DNA from: Alloalcanivorax xenomutans
Lineage (GTDB): Bacteria > Pseudomonadota > Gammaproteobacteria > Pseudomonadales > Alcanivoracaceae
Direction: 5' to 3'
Assembly (NCBI RefSeq): GCF_900217905.1
Contig: NZ_OBMO01000013.1
Span: 62,001 to 126,000 of the forward strand
Length of the DNA: 64,000 bases
The notes under the pieces were generated by a model. It did no database searches. It was not told the DNA's origin and was given only the letters and a program-made list of their open reading frames with translations. The translations under genes were made by a program, and so were the position numbers. Of the stretch, positions 1 to 8,599 are shown piece after piece; position 1 is the first letter of the stretch, and each line of letters begins with the position of its first letter.

Positions 1-321
1 TGCGTTGCCCACCACATCGCCGTCAAAATCCTCGGGGAGCAGATGGCTGCCAACCAGCGAGTGAGGAACTAGGCTTTCCGGTGGCGCATAGAGATTAGAA
101 CCCTTAGCGTCCGGATGGAGGGGTTTGAGCGAGTGAGTAACCACCTGCAGCTGACCGACACGGCGTGCCGCGTCGGCCACCCAGGTTTCCAGCTCGTACT
201 GAGCAACGAGCTCCTCACGTTTCGGGTCTTCCGGAGCCAGCTTCTCTGCTTTAGCTGCTAACCGTTCCTTAAGAAACCCTTTAATCACCGAATGCAACTG
301 AGCACTTTCTAATTCAGGCAT
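1..321 (-). CDS. csy1: Csy1 (Cas8f), type I-F CRISPR surveillance complex subunit, N-terminal part only
   Basis: The first 107 codons of a gene that runs off the left edge of the window. In type I-F systems Csy1 (Cas8f) is the large subunit of the Csy/Cascade complex that binds the 5' end of the crRNA and helps recognise the PAM. The start (MPELESAQLH) has a strong ribosome binding site, GGAGGGG, about 8 bases upstream. The N-terminus is charged and helical, and the segment near residue 67 (HPDAKGSNLY) matches what I know of Csy1 proteins. It lies 43 bases after the cas2-3 stop on the same strand, the standard I-F order cas1, cas2-3, csy1. csy2, csy3, cas6f and a CRISPR array are expected to the left but cannot be seen. 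The identity rests on a fragment plus strong context. Confidence 0.88.
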   Translation of the reverse strand, partial: MPELESAQLHSVIKGFLKERLAAKAEKLAPEDPKREELVAQYELETWVADAARRVGQLQVVTHSLKPLHPDAKGSNLYAPPESLVPHSLVGSHLLPEDFDGDVVGNA

Positions 322-364
322 CTTACCTACCCCTCCCTATTACTCTTCCCTTACTGAAACCATT

Positions 365-3300
365 TTATCGCCGCTTCGAAAACCCCAGGGCCGGATGAAA
401 ACGCCAGCCCTGGGCACTTTCCGGCAGCGTGACCACACCGAAGGTCCGAGCGGCGTTTTCCAAGACCATTCCTTTGGCGTCCGCGAGTTCTACCAGTGCC
501 CCCAGGTAGTCTGGCGTTCCCCATGACTGAATCCCCGGCCCTCTGTCCCGGGCAAGATCAATCCGTTCGAGCTTGCTCTTTTCCACGGGAACATAGAGCT
601 TCTCGTGGCGTCTTTGGCCATCCTGGATCAGATGCAGTATCCAGTCCTCTCCACGCTCATCCGGCAGCAAAACCAGCTCGTCCTGACGGGCCGATTGATA
701 GCGGAAGGGCTGGTACTGAGGCATGACACCCAATAGGTGTAGCCTCGGCATCCTGTACCAACTGTAGGCACCCAGCCGTGGTGGAACCGGCTCCCTGAGA
801 CGACGCTTGCGTTCGCGTGGCGTCAGGGACGCGGAATCCATGGGAGATAGATCAGGTTTCGCATCCCCTGGTGGCTCCAACAGGGATGCCCGCAAGCGCT
901 CGTGTTCCAGGTCCACCAAACTCTCATGAGGCCGAAGCGTTTGCCGCTCCAGGATACGCGGCCGGGCATCCACGACCGTCCATTCCTCCGGCCGCATCAG
1001 ATCATGCAGTGAGTGACTATTAAGGCGCCAATCACCAGCGGTCTCGAAGCCAGGCCGGCAGAAGGCCGGTTCGCTTGGACGCTCCAGGTGTTTCAGATTA
1101 GTATCCAGAAGCACCATATTGGGGGCATCACAGGCCGCTTCCCGGTGCCGCCGCACCCGGCCCGCCAGTTGAATGATCGATCGCATGGACGATGGCTCCA
1201 CCACCGCCCAGTCATAATCATGATCGCGCCCCACCTCAGTAACTGGGGACCCCAGCACTATAAAAAGCTGGTCCTGTTCCGGATGAGCATCCAGGCGTCG
1301 CCGGATATCAGGCATCTCGAAGAACGCCTTGGCGTCACGGCGGTCCAGAGCACGATCCAGACACCGTTCAATCTCGGACCGTACCAATAGAGGTTGCTGG
1401 GAGTGATAGACGCAAAGATGAATTCTCCGCCCATCTCTTGCCCCGAGCCGATATAACGCCAGGGCCACGTCAAAAATGGGATCGATATTGGCCATGCGGA
1501 TCAAACCAAAACTCACCCGCCTGCCACCATGGGGATCGACGCTATGATGGCGATCATGCAGGCGCTCGGCATGATCTCGCAGACACTCCGCCAATGACTG
1601 ACGAATTGACGCCCCATCTTGCCCAAGCCCCTTCAAATCACCGATTTCCGACCGGCGGAGTATCTCTGCCTTCGCCAGCCGCTGATGTCGGCGCTTGGCG
1701 AATTGCTGGTGCATGCCTGAAAAACCGCCACCGTCCGAGCAGGTCTCATGGTGACGGTCGTGTTCGTCGAACCAGGCGCAGCAAATCTCCACGGGGCACC
1801 CCGGCTCGCCCCGGTTCTTTTGATATTGCTCCCGGCCATCCCGATAGGCCTCAAAAAGACCACGAACCAACGAAGGCGGTAAGGTGGCCGAGGACAGCAA
1901 TACCCGCGAGCCCAGGAGACCAGCCCAATGCACCAGCCGCGTAAGTGCGGGTAAATCATCGATATCGAAGTCGTCGATCTCATCCAAAACCAGATCACTG
2001 CTCATCAAGCGCAGCATGGGCGCAATCTGTCGGCCACCGCGAGTCCCTTCGGTGGCGGGAATCAAATGATCGACGGTGCAGACCAGAATAGGTGCGGCAA
2101 TCAGATTACGAACATTTGGATCCTGATTCAGCCGCCGCAGAACAGGGTGAGCATCAAAGTTGCCGTCAAAAGTGACGTGTCCGTCCTCCTCCATCAGGCT
2201 CTGGGCGGAGGCCGATCCTGTGCGCTCAGCCTGCTGTTCATAGTGCTCGAACAGCGCCCGGCTGGCGCTGCCGCCCACTCTTACCGCCAGCTCATCTTCA
2301 CCGAGGTTAAGGCGCTCGCGATAAGCCTGCCCGGTCTGCAGAGTCAGGGTGCGCAGGCCCAATGCAACGCTGAACCGAGCCCCTTTTTCCGGATCAGCAA
2401 GGGCATAGAGGATGCGACCGTTCGCCAGAGTCTTCCCGCAACCCGTGGAGGCCATATTAATGCCAAAGAACCCCTGCCGTTCGCTACGCTCGCGGATTGA
2501 GCGGGCCAGATCGAATGCCTTGTCCTGCCAGCGGAAGCGGGGGTGATCACTGCGTTTTCTAAAGCCTTTATGGCGAGCAAGACGAGGGAGGTGTCGGGCC
2601 ATGCTGGGCAGTGCCCGACTCACTGCCGCGCTGTGTTTCTCCACCCCCAAGAGATGTTCATCCAGAGGCTGTTTCAAGACACCTGCTTTATCGGTATTAG
2701 CGTAGAGGGGATAACCTCTTTCACCGCGAACCCGGTGTCTGCTTTCCTCAAGGCCGGAATAGTAATGGTCCGCCAGCATCAGACTCAGTCTTGCCAGATG
2801 CATGACATAAGCATTATCCAGCACAGGGGATGAGTGATGCGGCAAACGCTCGAGCAAACGCCGGGCCAGATGCCCGGCCCGCTCACGCCATCGGGATGTA
2901 GTTACCGGCAAAGCGTGTTCAAAACACCAGTAGGGTTCAACCTGTTCCCGCACACAGGTGTCGTGGACCTCATTCCAGTCCGCACTAATGACAGCGGGTA
3001 TATCCTGAAGCTGATCCGACCGCAGCGCGGGGCGCAATACACCCCAGCGAGGCCGTCTACCTGAATCATCGGGCTCGCCAGGTTTCATCGGCAGCCGGTG
3101 ATGTGTCACGATCAGCCACCCTACTGCCGCGGCCAAAGGCGGTAGGTGGCGAAACGGCGAGTCACCATTGTCGTCCAAACCATCCCTCTGCAACTGCTGA
3201 AGCCATCGATCGTCATCCCCCAGACCGGGCCCAAGCAGCCTTCCCAGCCAACCGGCATCGTCATCATTACCGACAAAAGCGGCGAACAGGCGTAGGGAAA

Positions 3301-3751
3301 TCCATTCATGCCGATAGAGGTTACGGCCTTCAAGCTTTCCAACCAGCCGATTCTGAAAGGCAAGACAAGCCTTCCCCAGGTCATGCATAAGAGCAGCCAG
3401 GCCAGCTAACAGCAGGATGTCTTCACCGGTATGCCAGTCGTTCTCGTCGCTCTGGCGCAGGACATCTCGGGAAGTGGTATTCGTGGGTGTCGCCCCCTGG
3501 GCATTGAAGCGGCTGGCATCCCCAACGATCCACAGCAGCTCGCTGTGGTCGTGCCCGCGAATCCAGTGACATGCCACCGCGGTATTTTTGCGTGCCGACT
3601 TTCGTAGTAATCGACGCAATGTATCCAGTCCGGCCCGGGTAATCGGAGTTTGCCAGGTTCTGTCGCCGCGGCGCTCGGCAAACTGATCCAGAATCCGGCG
3701 CGTCTCGCTCAGAGCGTTTTTGCTGCATTGGGAAACAAACAGCACGTTCAT
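365..3751 (-). CDS. cas3: Cas2-Cas3 fusion nuclease/helicase, type I-F
   Basis: A 1128-residue protein, the size expected for the I-F fusion of Cas2 with Cas3. Residues 1-95 resemble Cas2, which in I-F docks on Cas1 during spacer acquisition. An HD nuclease domain follows: H123-D124 in LMHDLGK, H148 in RHEW, H217-H218 in THHRLP. It should cut the displaced DNA strand. The SF2 helicase part shows Walker A ASTGCGKT (434-441), the DEID box (590-593) and SAT (620-622), with a QLAGRVRRHRE motif VI toward the C-terminus. The start overlaps the cas1 stop by four bases (ATGA), so the two are translationally coupled. All key nuclease and helicase motifs are present, so the enzyme looks active. The operon continues into csy1. 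Confidence 0.97.
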   Translation of the reverse strand: MNVLFVSQCSKNALSETRRILDQFAERRGDRTWQTPITRAGLDTLRRLLRKSARKNTAVACHWIRGHDHSELLWIVGDASRFNAQGATPTNTTSRDVLRQSDENDWHTGEDILLLAGLAALMHDLGKACLAFQNRLVGKLEGRNLYRHEWISLRLFAAFVGNDDDAGWLGRLLGPGLGDDDRWLQQLQRDGLDDNGDSPFRHLPPLAAAVGWLIVTHHRLPMKPGEPDDSGRRPRWGVLRPALRSDQLQDIPAVISADWNEVHDTCVREQVEPYWCFEHALPVTTSRWRERAGHLARRLLERLPHHSSPVLDNAYVMHLARLSLMLADHYYSGLEESRHRVRGERGYPLYANTDKAGVLKQPLDEHLLGVEKHSAAVSRALPSMARHLPRLARHKGFRKRSDHPRFRWQDKAFDLARSIRERSERQGFFGINMASTGCGKTLANGRILYALADPEKGARFSVALGLRTLTLQTGQAYRERLNLGEDELAVRVGGSASRALFEHYEQQAERTGSASAQSLMEEDGHVTFDGNFDAHPVLRRLNQDPNVRNLIAAPILVCTVDHLIPATEGTRGGRQIAPMLRLMSSDLVLDEIDDFDIDDLPALTRLVHWAGLLGSRVLLSSATLPPSLVRGLFEAYRDGREQYQKNRGEPGCPVEICCAWFDEHDRHHETCSDGGGFSGMHQQFAKRRHQRLAKAEILRRSEIGDLKGLGQDGASIRQSLAECLRDHAERLHDRHHSVDPHGGRRVSFGLIRMANIDPIFDVALALYRLGARDGRRIHLCVYHSQQPLLVRSEIERCLDRALDRRDAKAFFEMPDIRRRLDAHPEQDQLFIVLGSPVTEVGRDHDYDWAVVEPSSMRSIIQLAGRVRRHREAACDAPNMVLLDTNLKHLERPSEPAFCRPGFETAGDWRLNSHSLHDLMRPEEWTVVDARPRILERQTLRPHESLVDLEHERLRASLLEPPGDAKPDLSPMDSASLTPRERKRRLREPVPPRLGAYSWYRMPRLHLLGVMPQYQPFRYQSARQDELVLLPDERGEDWILHLIQDGQRRHEKLYVPVEKSKLERIDLARDRGPGIQSWGTPDYLGALVELADAKGMVLENAARTFGVVTLPESAQGWRFHPALGFSKRR

Positions 3752-4722
3752 TCGATGCCCTGCCCGAGATCCTGCGCGACGCTCTTCAAGGTATCGATCA
3801 TAAAGTCCAGCGACTCGGTCCGAGTAAGCCGCTCGATACAGGCCTGGCGGAATTCCTGTTCTTCATCGCCTCGCATGGCGGAAAGAAACGCCTGAGGCAG
3901 AATTACCGCATCCTTGACCAGATCCGCCACGTCGAAAACCAGCCCACCTCGCCTTGTCTTGCCGTGGAGTACAGCCAGACCATGGGGGATCCCAAGCACC
4001 CAAGTGGCTGTGGCCGCGATCCCGTAGGCCAAATAGTTGCCATGATCGAGAAAGCGATTGGCGGGATCGGTGCCACTGCCCCGCTTGGCGCGGGTGAAGT
4101 CACCATAGTCCACCGCCCGAGTGGCCATTTTGAACAGGGCCTTGGTAAGCCTCGCCTCCAGGGTGAGTAAATCCGTGGTATTGGTAGCCTCTTCGATCGC
4201 TTTCCGATGATGCGCCAGAGTCGAGGCCAGAACGTCAGCGGTTACTTCAAAACCAGAGTCCTTGAGAGCCCGACTGAGCCATAGCGTTTCAATTCGTGCC
4301 AAACGGGACAACTGAAAGGCACGGGCCGCATCGAGCCGCCGTTCGTCATCGAACCAGAACCGCACCCAGTACTGCAGGTACTCTGTAGGCCGATATTCAC
4401 TTTGCGGCGTCAGCCAAGCCACATCCACATCAACCTCATTGGCCGAGAAAAGCGGCGTACCACCTCCTCCACAGAAACCCACCAACACGCCGGCCTTGGC
4501 CAGCTCTCTCATTGCAGCTTGAGTAATGGAAGTGCCTGTACCAAGCAAGAGCGTTGTTGTATTGGCAATAGGGATATTCCAATACAAGGATTGGCGCCCC
4601 TCATCGGTGACATACTCGACTCGCCCGCCATTTACCAATACCCGGCAATGCTGCAAATAATAAATATTGGCCCGTTTCGAATGGAGTATTGTCTTCAAAT
4701 CCGTCGGCGATATGTCCTGCAT
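3748..4722 (-). CDS. cas1: Cas1 integrase, type I-F
   Basis: A 324-residue Cas1 that, with the Cas2 part of the neighbouring fusion, inserts new spacers into the CRISPR array. The N-terminal beta domain carries the typical start KTILHSKRANIYYLQHCRV. The helical C-terminal domain keeps the metal-binding residues expected in the family: E189 (TLEARLTK), H253 (LAVLHG), and D264 and D267 (FDVADLVKD). The length matches I-F Cas1 proteins. It is the first gene of the cas operon on this strand. The stop overlaps the start of cas2-3 by four bases. About 190 bases separate its start from the WYL regulator gene, and that gap contains a short palindrome. I saw no truncation or frameshift. Confidence 0.97.
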   Translation of the reverse strand: MQDISPTDLKTILHSKRANIYYLQHCRVLVNGGRVEYVTDEGRQSLYWNIPIANTTTLLLGTGTSITQAAMRELAKAGVLVGFCGGGGTPLFSANEVDVDVAWLTPQSEYRPTEYLQYWVRFWFDDERRLDAARAFQLSRLARIETLWLSRALKDSGFEVTADVLASTLAHHRKAIEEATNTTDLLTLEARLTKALFKMATRAVDYGDFTRAKRGSGTDPANRFLDHGNYLAYGIAATATWVLGIPHGLAVLHGKTRRGGLVFDVADLVKDAVILPQAFLSAMRGDEEQEFRQACIERLTRTESLDFMIDTLKSVAQDLGQGIE

Positions 4723-4801
4723 AATCCCCCCAAGGAGTCTGTCCTCGGCGCCTTTTCACACCGTCACAGTCTGGTTTGCAATTTCCATAGCTCTAATGAC
4801 T

Positions 4802-4817
4802 ACTTAAACCCTTAAGT
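4802..4817. promoter_or_regulatory. Palindrome upstream of cas1, possible operator
   Basis: The 16-base sequence ACTTAAACCCTTAAGT has perfect six-base arms (ACTTAA/TTAAGT) around a four-base centre. It lies 80 bases upstream of cas1, in the gap between the WYL regulator and the cas operon, in a locally AT-rich stretch. A regulator binding site is plausible by position. No clear sigma-70 promoter could be assigned in this gap. The role is inference. Confidence 0.35.
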
Positions 4818-4913
4818 GACCCTAACACTCCCTCTGCTCACCAAATGGCACCACTGAGCATAAAGACAGTCTAATAATGGGCGCCTTATATAGAGGCTCG
4901 CCCTGTATCCACG

Positions 4914-5891
4914 TCATTCACTCTGCTTTCCGACGTAGCCCATCAACGCCCCCTCCAAACGCTTCCGCACCGCCATCCGCAGTTCCGGCGGCCCCAGTAC
5001 CTCCACGTCCGGCCCATGCCGCAACACCTCCATGATCAGTTCCGTGGGGTCCGAGTACGGCACCCAAAGGTAGTAACCGTCATCCCGCCATTCTCCTCGC
5101 TGGTCCGGATGCCAGAGTTCGTCGGCGACCCAGCGGGCGGCGCGTGGGGAGAAACGCAGTTCTGCCCTGTTGGACGGTGCGCCGGAGAAGAGGCCGAAGC
5201 TGTCGCCGATGAATGCCTCCAGAGATTCAGCGTCGATCTGTTTGTAGGGGCGGTCTTCCATCTGCGGCATCTCTATTCGATCGAGAGAGAAGAGGCGCAG
5301 ATCACCCGCTTGCTCGCAGTACGCCAACAAATACCAGTTGTGGCGATAATGAAGAAGCCGCTGTGGGTGTACCGTGCGCTCTCCGGATCTGTCATGACTA
5401 CGGGCCCGATAGCGAATGCGCAGGCAAGTATTGGCGAGGGTGGCATCGGCGATGCCGATAAAGACGGGGTTGTCGACCGGTCGTTGCAGGACAGGAAGCA
5501 GTCGGACTTTCTGGCCCAGCCGGGTTTCATGCTCGCTGGCGTCCCCCAGCAATTTCTGGATCCGCTGGCGAATCGGGGTCAATCGCTGAGCCATCAGCCC
5601 CGGCTGTACCGTTTCCAGCAATTGTTCACAGGCCAGCAACGCGTAAAGCTCACTGGCGTTCATCCAGAAACCGGGCAACTCGAATTCCGGTGCTTCCGGA
5701 TCGTAGTAATGGCCGTTGCGGTCCCGGTCGTAGACGATGGGCGCGCCAAAGAAATCCCTGAGATATTCAAAATCCCGGGTGATGGTGTTACGGGTTACCC
5801 CCAGTTCCTCGATCAGGCGCCGCATCGGTACGGGTTGCCGGGCGCTGCGCAACAGACCGTGGATGCGGTAAAAACGCTCCAGGCGGGTCAC
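4914..5891 (-). CDS. HTH/WYL-domain transcriptional regulator beside the cas operon
   Basis: A 325-residue YafY-type regulator. Residues 1-48 form a winged helix (MTRLERFYRIHGLLRS then VTRNTITRDFEYLRD). The central region is helical. A WYL domain lies around residues 170-215 (VHPQRLLHYRHNWYLLAYCE with SLDRIEM). WYL domains bind ligands, often nucleic acids or nucleotides, and several CRISPR-linked WYL proteins repress or tune cas genes. The start is GTG, supported by AAGGA six bases upstream. It is on the same strand as cas1 and ends about 190 bases before it, so it could be co-transcribed or could act on the cas1 promoter. No HTH or WYL residue looks lost. The exact target is unknown. Confidence 0.9.
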   Translation of the reverse strand: MTRLERFYRIHGLLRSARQPVPMRRLIEELGVTRNTITRDFEYLRDFFGAPIVYDRDRNGHYYDPEAPEFELPGFWMNASELYALLACEQLLETVQPGLMAQRLTPIRQRIQKLLGDASEHETRLGQKVRLLPVLQRPVDNPVFIGIADATLANTCLRIRYRARSHDRSGERTVHPQRLLHYRHNWYLLAYCEQAGDLRLFSLDRIEMPQMEDRPYKQIDAESLEAFIGDSFGLFSGAPSNRAELRFSPRAARWVADELWHPDQRGEWRDDGYYLWVPYSDPTELIMEVLRHGPDVEVLGPPELRMAVRKRLEGALMGYVGKQSE

Positions 5892-5975
5892 GGCAAATCC
5901 TTATGCATTTTTCTTGTTTAATCGACTTTATCTCTTCGTGAACCACGTCACAACTCATACTGAGGCTGTCCGGGT

Positions 5976-6012
5976 TTGCCATGCCAGAATCACGGTATTA
6001 TTATTTGATACC
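5976..6012 (+). promoter_or_regulatory. Candidate hicAB promoter with overlapping palindrome
   Basis: A -35 TTGCCA (5976-5981) and a -10 TATTAT (5999-6004) are separated by 17 bases, each matching five of six consensus bases. A partial palindrome GGTAT-N9-ATACC (5994-6012) covers the -10 and ends one base before the hicA ATG. HicB-type antitoxins with ribbon-helix-helix domains repress their own promoters, so this is a plausible operator. The predicted transcript starts at or almost at the hicA start codon. Confidence 0.5.
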
Positions 6013-6267
6013 ATGAACAGTAAGCAGCGCGGCACCCTGAAGGCCATCTACTCCAGCCCTACTCCGAAATCGCTTGAGTGGAAGCAGATTGAGTCGCTCC
6101 TTATGGCCCTCGGTGCTCGTACTATCGAAGGGAATGGATCGAGAGTGCGCTTCGAGCTGAATGGTGTGATTGGTACTTTTCACCGTCCCCATCCCGACAA
6201 GGAGGCCAAGCCGTATCAGGTACGTGACGCACGGGCCTTCCTTGAGCAAGCAGGAGTTACCCCATGA
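6013..6267 (+). CDS. hicA: HicA-family toxin
   Basis: An 84-residue protein of the longer HicA subgroup. HicA toxins are small double-stranded-RNA-binding-fold RNases that cut mRNAs. Visible features are the helix KSLEWKQIESLLMALGA, then GNGSRVRFELNG and FHRPHPDKEAKPYQVRDARAFLEQAG. The classical GSHH active-site context reads GSRVRF here, with histidines in FHRPHP. I believe this is normal for the subgroup. The frame stays open upstream, but MNSKQRGTL matches the usual N-terminus and lies directly after a good promoter. No Shine-Dalgarno sequence is visible, so translation may be leaderless. The stop overlaps the hicB start (ATGA), the usual toxin-antitoxin coupling. Confidence 0.88.
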   Translation: MNSKQRGTLKAIYSSPTPKSLEWKQIESLLMALGARTIEGNGSRVRFELNGVIGTFHRPHPDKEAKPYQVRDARAFLEQAGVTP

Positions 6268-6596
6268 ATGCAATGACCTACAAAGGCTATGCGGCCCGCA
6301 TCGAGTACAGTGACGAAGACAATCTGTTCGTGGGACACATCGCGGGCATTCGTGACGTGGTGGGTTTTCATGGAGAGTCCGTTCAGGAATTGCGCTCCGC
6401 CTTCGAGGAGGCGGTCGATGACTATCTCGATACCTGCGCCAAGCTGAATCGCCAGCCGCAAAGGCCTTACTCCGGCAAGCTCAGCCTGAGACTGGAACCG
6501 GAACTGCACGCTACGGTTGCGGTCAGGGCCGAACTTGCGCACAAGAGCATCAATCAATGGGTCGCTGATGTGCTGAGCCGGGAAACCCGCACATAA
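6264..6596 (+). CDS. hicB: HicB-family antitoxin
   Basis: A 110-residue antitoxin. Residues 1-70 form the degraded RNase-H-like HicB fold (MTYKGYAARIEYSDEDNLFVGHIAGI, VVGFHGESVQELRSAFEEAVDDYL). The C-terminus (residues 80-108, GKLSLRLEPELHATVAVRAE, then SINQWVADVL) is a ribbon-helix-helix DNA-binding segment. It should neutralise HicA and repress the shared promoter. The start overlaps the hicA stop by four bases. A second possible start, MTYKGY, lies three codons in. The pair sits next to the CRISPR-Cas operon, a common arrangement in defence-rich regions. Confidence 0.93.
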   Translation: MNAMTYKGYAARIEYSDEDNLFVGHIAGIRDVVGFHGESVQELRSAFEEAVDDYLDTCAKLNRQPQRPYSGKLSLRLEPELHATVAVRAELAHKSINQWVADVLSRETRT

Positions 6597-6609
6597 CAGT
6601 CCGGCACAC

Positions 6610-8460
6610 CTAAGGCCGCACCGAAGGTGGAGAGAAGTGCTCGTGCAACTCCGGTCGGTATTGGGACGCTTCCGGCGATGCCGGGAAGGCCATTGGCGTC
6701 GCGCATTCAGGGCCACTGGATGTGAATGCCACGTCCGCGCATAACGGCTCCGGAGTAAGGCTTTCTATGTGGGCGCGGATGGCCGGGGCCTGCTCGGGAT
6801 AGATCCAGTCCAGTACATACCCCACCCGCTCCGCCACGCCGGTTTGCGCGATGCGATGCCGCCAGCCCTGGCGCACTATATAGTCGATGTCGGTGACGGC
6901 GAGATCCCGTTGGTATCCCAGACGAAATCCGGCCAGGGCCTCCTCGAACAGCATGGCCAGGTCTTCGCGGGGCGTGGTGTAGGCGTAGAAGTCGTTGGTG
7001 ACGTCGGCGAAGAACCAGTCCGCCACCTGGTCCGGGTCCAGCTGTTTTTGCGCTTCGGTGATGGGGTCACCGTAATAGCGGACCCGGGCCAGTTGCGTCA
7101 GGTTGGTGTCCCGTGGACCTCCAGGCAAGGTGGCGGAAACCGGAGCGCGGCGATTGACCTCGTCGACGATACGCAGCTCAGCGTCCAGAAAGGGAAGCAC
7201 GGAGGGCGGCAGATAATCGTTGGCGTGGGCCAGTTCGTGATAAAGGGTGTTGGTCAGTCGGGGGCGCAAACGGTCTTCGCTGATCACCACCCGCTCGCCA
7301 GCGGCGGGCAAAGCGGGCATGGGCCCCTCATCGGAGAGAAAACGGCTGACGACCCGGAACGGCAGGTCTTCACCGAAACCACTACGGGCATCCGGCTGTT
7401 CGTTGATCAGATCCCGCTCCTCCGGGGTGAGCCACAGGTAACGGGGATCCAGGTAGATGGCGCCGGTGAGCGCCCAGTAAAACGAGGGGCGCAGGTCGCT
7501 GGAGATCACCACGGCGGTCACTGGCCGCAGCAGGTGGCGCAAATCCGCTTGCGTCTCAGGGTCGCGTAATAACGCTTCGAAACGCTCGCCCATCCAGTCG
7601 TGGCTGACCAGCACCCGATCCATGATCCGCTCCACCGTGGGCAAATCCCCCTGCCTTCCCAATGGCGGCAGTTCCGACACCCGGCACAGCCGGGCGCCAT
7701 CCAGTTGATTGTCATAGACACAACGTTCCAATACCGGCCGATAGGTTGAACCCCGCCGATAGGCTCGCACTTCCTGCAGCGGTGTTGTCGTGGCGCAGTT
7801 CGCGCCGTCTTCGGCACAGAAGTAGGGGCTGGTCACCGGCGGACGATTGCGTACCACTACCCGCGCCTGGTCAGTGAAGGTGCCTTCAGCGGTATCGACA
7901 CTGGCTTCGAACACCAATACCCGATCGCCCGGCACATCAGGCGCGGTCAGGTACACAATCGCCGGGTCGCTGCCGTAGGCGAGGGAGGCGGCGGGTCCGC
8001 TCACCTGACGAAATCGGGGTGCCGAGACCGGCGCCTGGTCATCCAGCCAGAAACGCAGGGAGGTGCGCCCGCCGGCACTGACCGAGCGATCCGCTCGCAG
8101 AGCGGCCCGGGCCGGCTCGCCGTCATCCGCCACCGTGACGACAAACTCATCGCTGATGCTGCCCTGGTCCGAGCCGGCCTGGAAACGAAATCGATAACGC
8201 CCGGGGTCGCTGACCCGGAAGCTGATCGCCGGACCGTGGCGGTCCGGTAATGCCACCGGCGCGCCGTCCAGCTGTGTCCATTGGTATTGGTCGTACCGGT
8301 CCGGCAAAACCGCGACGATGCCCACCACTTCATTGATACGAGCGTGGCTGTCGCCATACAGGGTCAGTTCGGTGACGTCATCTTGAGGCACCGGCTCTCC
8401 GCCACTGGAGCGGCAAGCCACCAGCGGTATAAGAAACAGCAATAGTGCGACTCTGAACAT
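6610..8460 (-). CDS. Putative outer-membrane lipoprotein with a HExxH zinc-protease motif
   Basis: A 616-residue secreted protein. The signal peptide ends in a lipobox, LVAC, with Cys16 as the acylation site. Residues 25-205 look like two beta-sandwich (PKD/Ig-like) repeats: YQWTQLDGAPV ... GRYRFRFQAGS, then a second set ending FTDQARVVVRNRPP. The C-terminal part holds YHELAH (H408, E409, H412), a zincin motif. ED at 499-500 and E506 in PREDLAMLFEEAL are candidate third ligands, as in gluzincins. Cysteines near 215-222, 247 and 259 may form disulfides. I do not recognise a named family, and the substrate is unknown. It lies alone, 14 bases beyond the end of hicB and convergent with it. Protease function is inferred from the motif only. 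Confidence 0.7.
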   Translation of the reverse strand: MFRVALLLFLIPLVACRSSGGEPVPQDDVTELTLYGDSHARINEVVGIVAVLPDRYDQYQWTQLDGAPVALPDRHGPAISFRVSDPGRYRFRFQAGSDQGSISDEFVVTVADDGEPARAALRADRSVSAGGRTSLRFWLDDQAPVSAPRFRQVSGPAASLAYGSDPAIVYLTAPDVPGDRVLVFEASVDTAEGTFTDQARVVVRNRPPVTSPYFCAEDGANCATTTPLQEVRAYRRGSTYRPVLERCVYDNQLDGARLCRVSELPPLGRQGDLPTVERIMDRVLVSHDWMGERFEALLRDPETQADLRHLLRPVTAVVISSDLRPSFYWALTGAIYLDPRYLWLTPEERDLINEQPDARSGFGEDLPFRVVSRFLSDEGPMPALPAAGERVVISEDRLRPRLTNTLYHELAHANDYLPPSVLPFLDAELRIVDEVNRRAPVSATLPGGPRDTNLTQLARVRYYGDPITEAQKQLDPDQVADWFFADVTNDFYAYTTPREDLAMLFEEALAGFRLGYQRDLAVTDIDYIVRQGWRHRIAQTGVAERVGYVLDWIYPEQAPAIRAHIESLTPEPLCADVAFTSSGPECATPMAFPASPEASQYRPELHEHFSPPSVRP

Positions 8461-8540
8461 GATCCCATCCCGGTCCGAGTTATCGACAGACTGAAGGAGG
8501 GGCAGTGGCGGGACAATAGGGTTTACGTTAACGGGCGGGC

Positions 8541-8578
8541 GTTCGGAAACAAAAACGGCGCGGCCGAAGCCGCGCCGT
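8541..8578 (-). terminator. Rho-independent terminator after fadL
   Basis: Read on the minus strand, a perfect 10-base-pair stem ACGGCGCGGC with a TTCG tetraloop (8555-8578) is followed by TTTTGTTT. It starts 21 bases past the fadL stop. TTCG loops and the T tract are typical of strong intrinsic terminators. Confidence 0.9.
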
Positions 8579-8599
8579 CGAGATCGTCCCGAAAGGCGA

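Noticed and set aside
1-4913. A CRISPR array near cas1
   Set aside because: I looked for repeated 28-base units with a palindromic centre typical of type I-F in 1-364 and 4723-4913 and found none; the array is probably outside the window.
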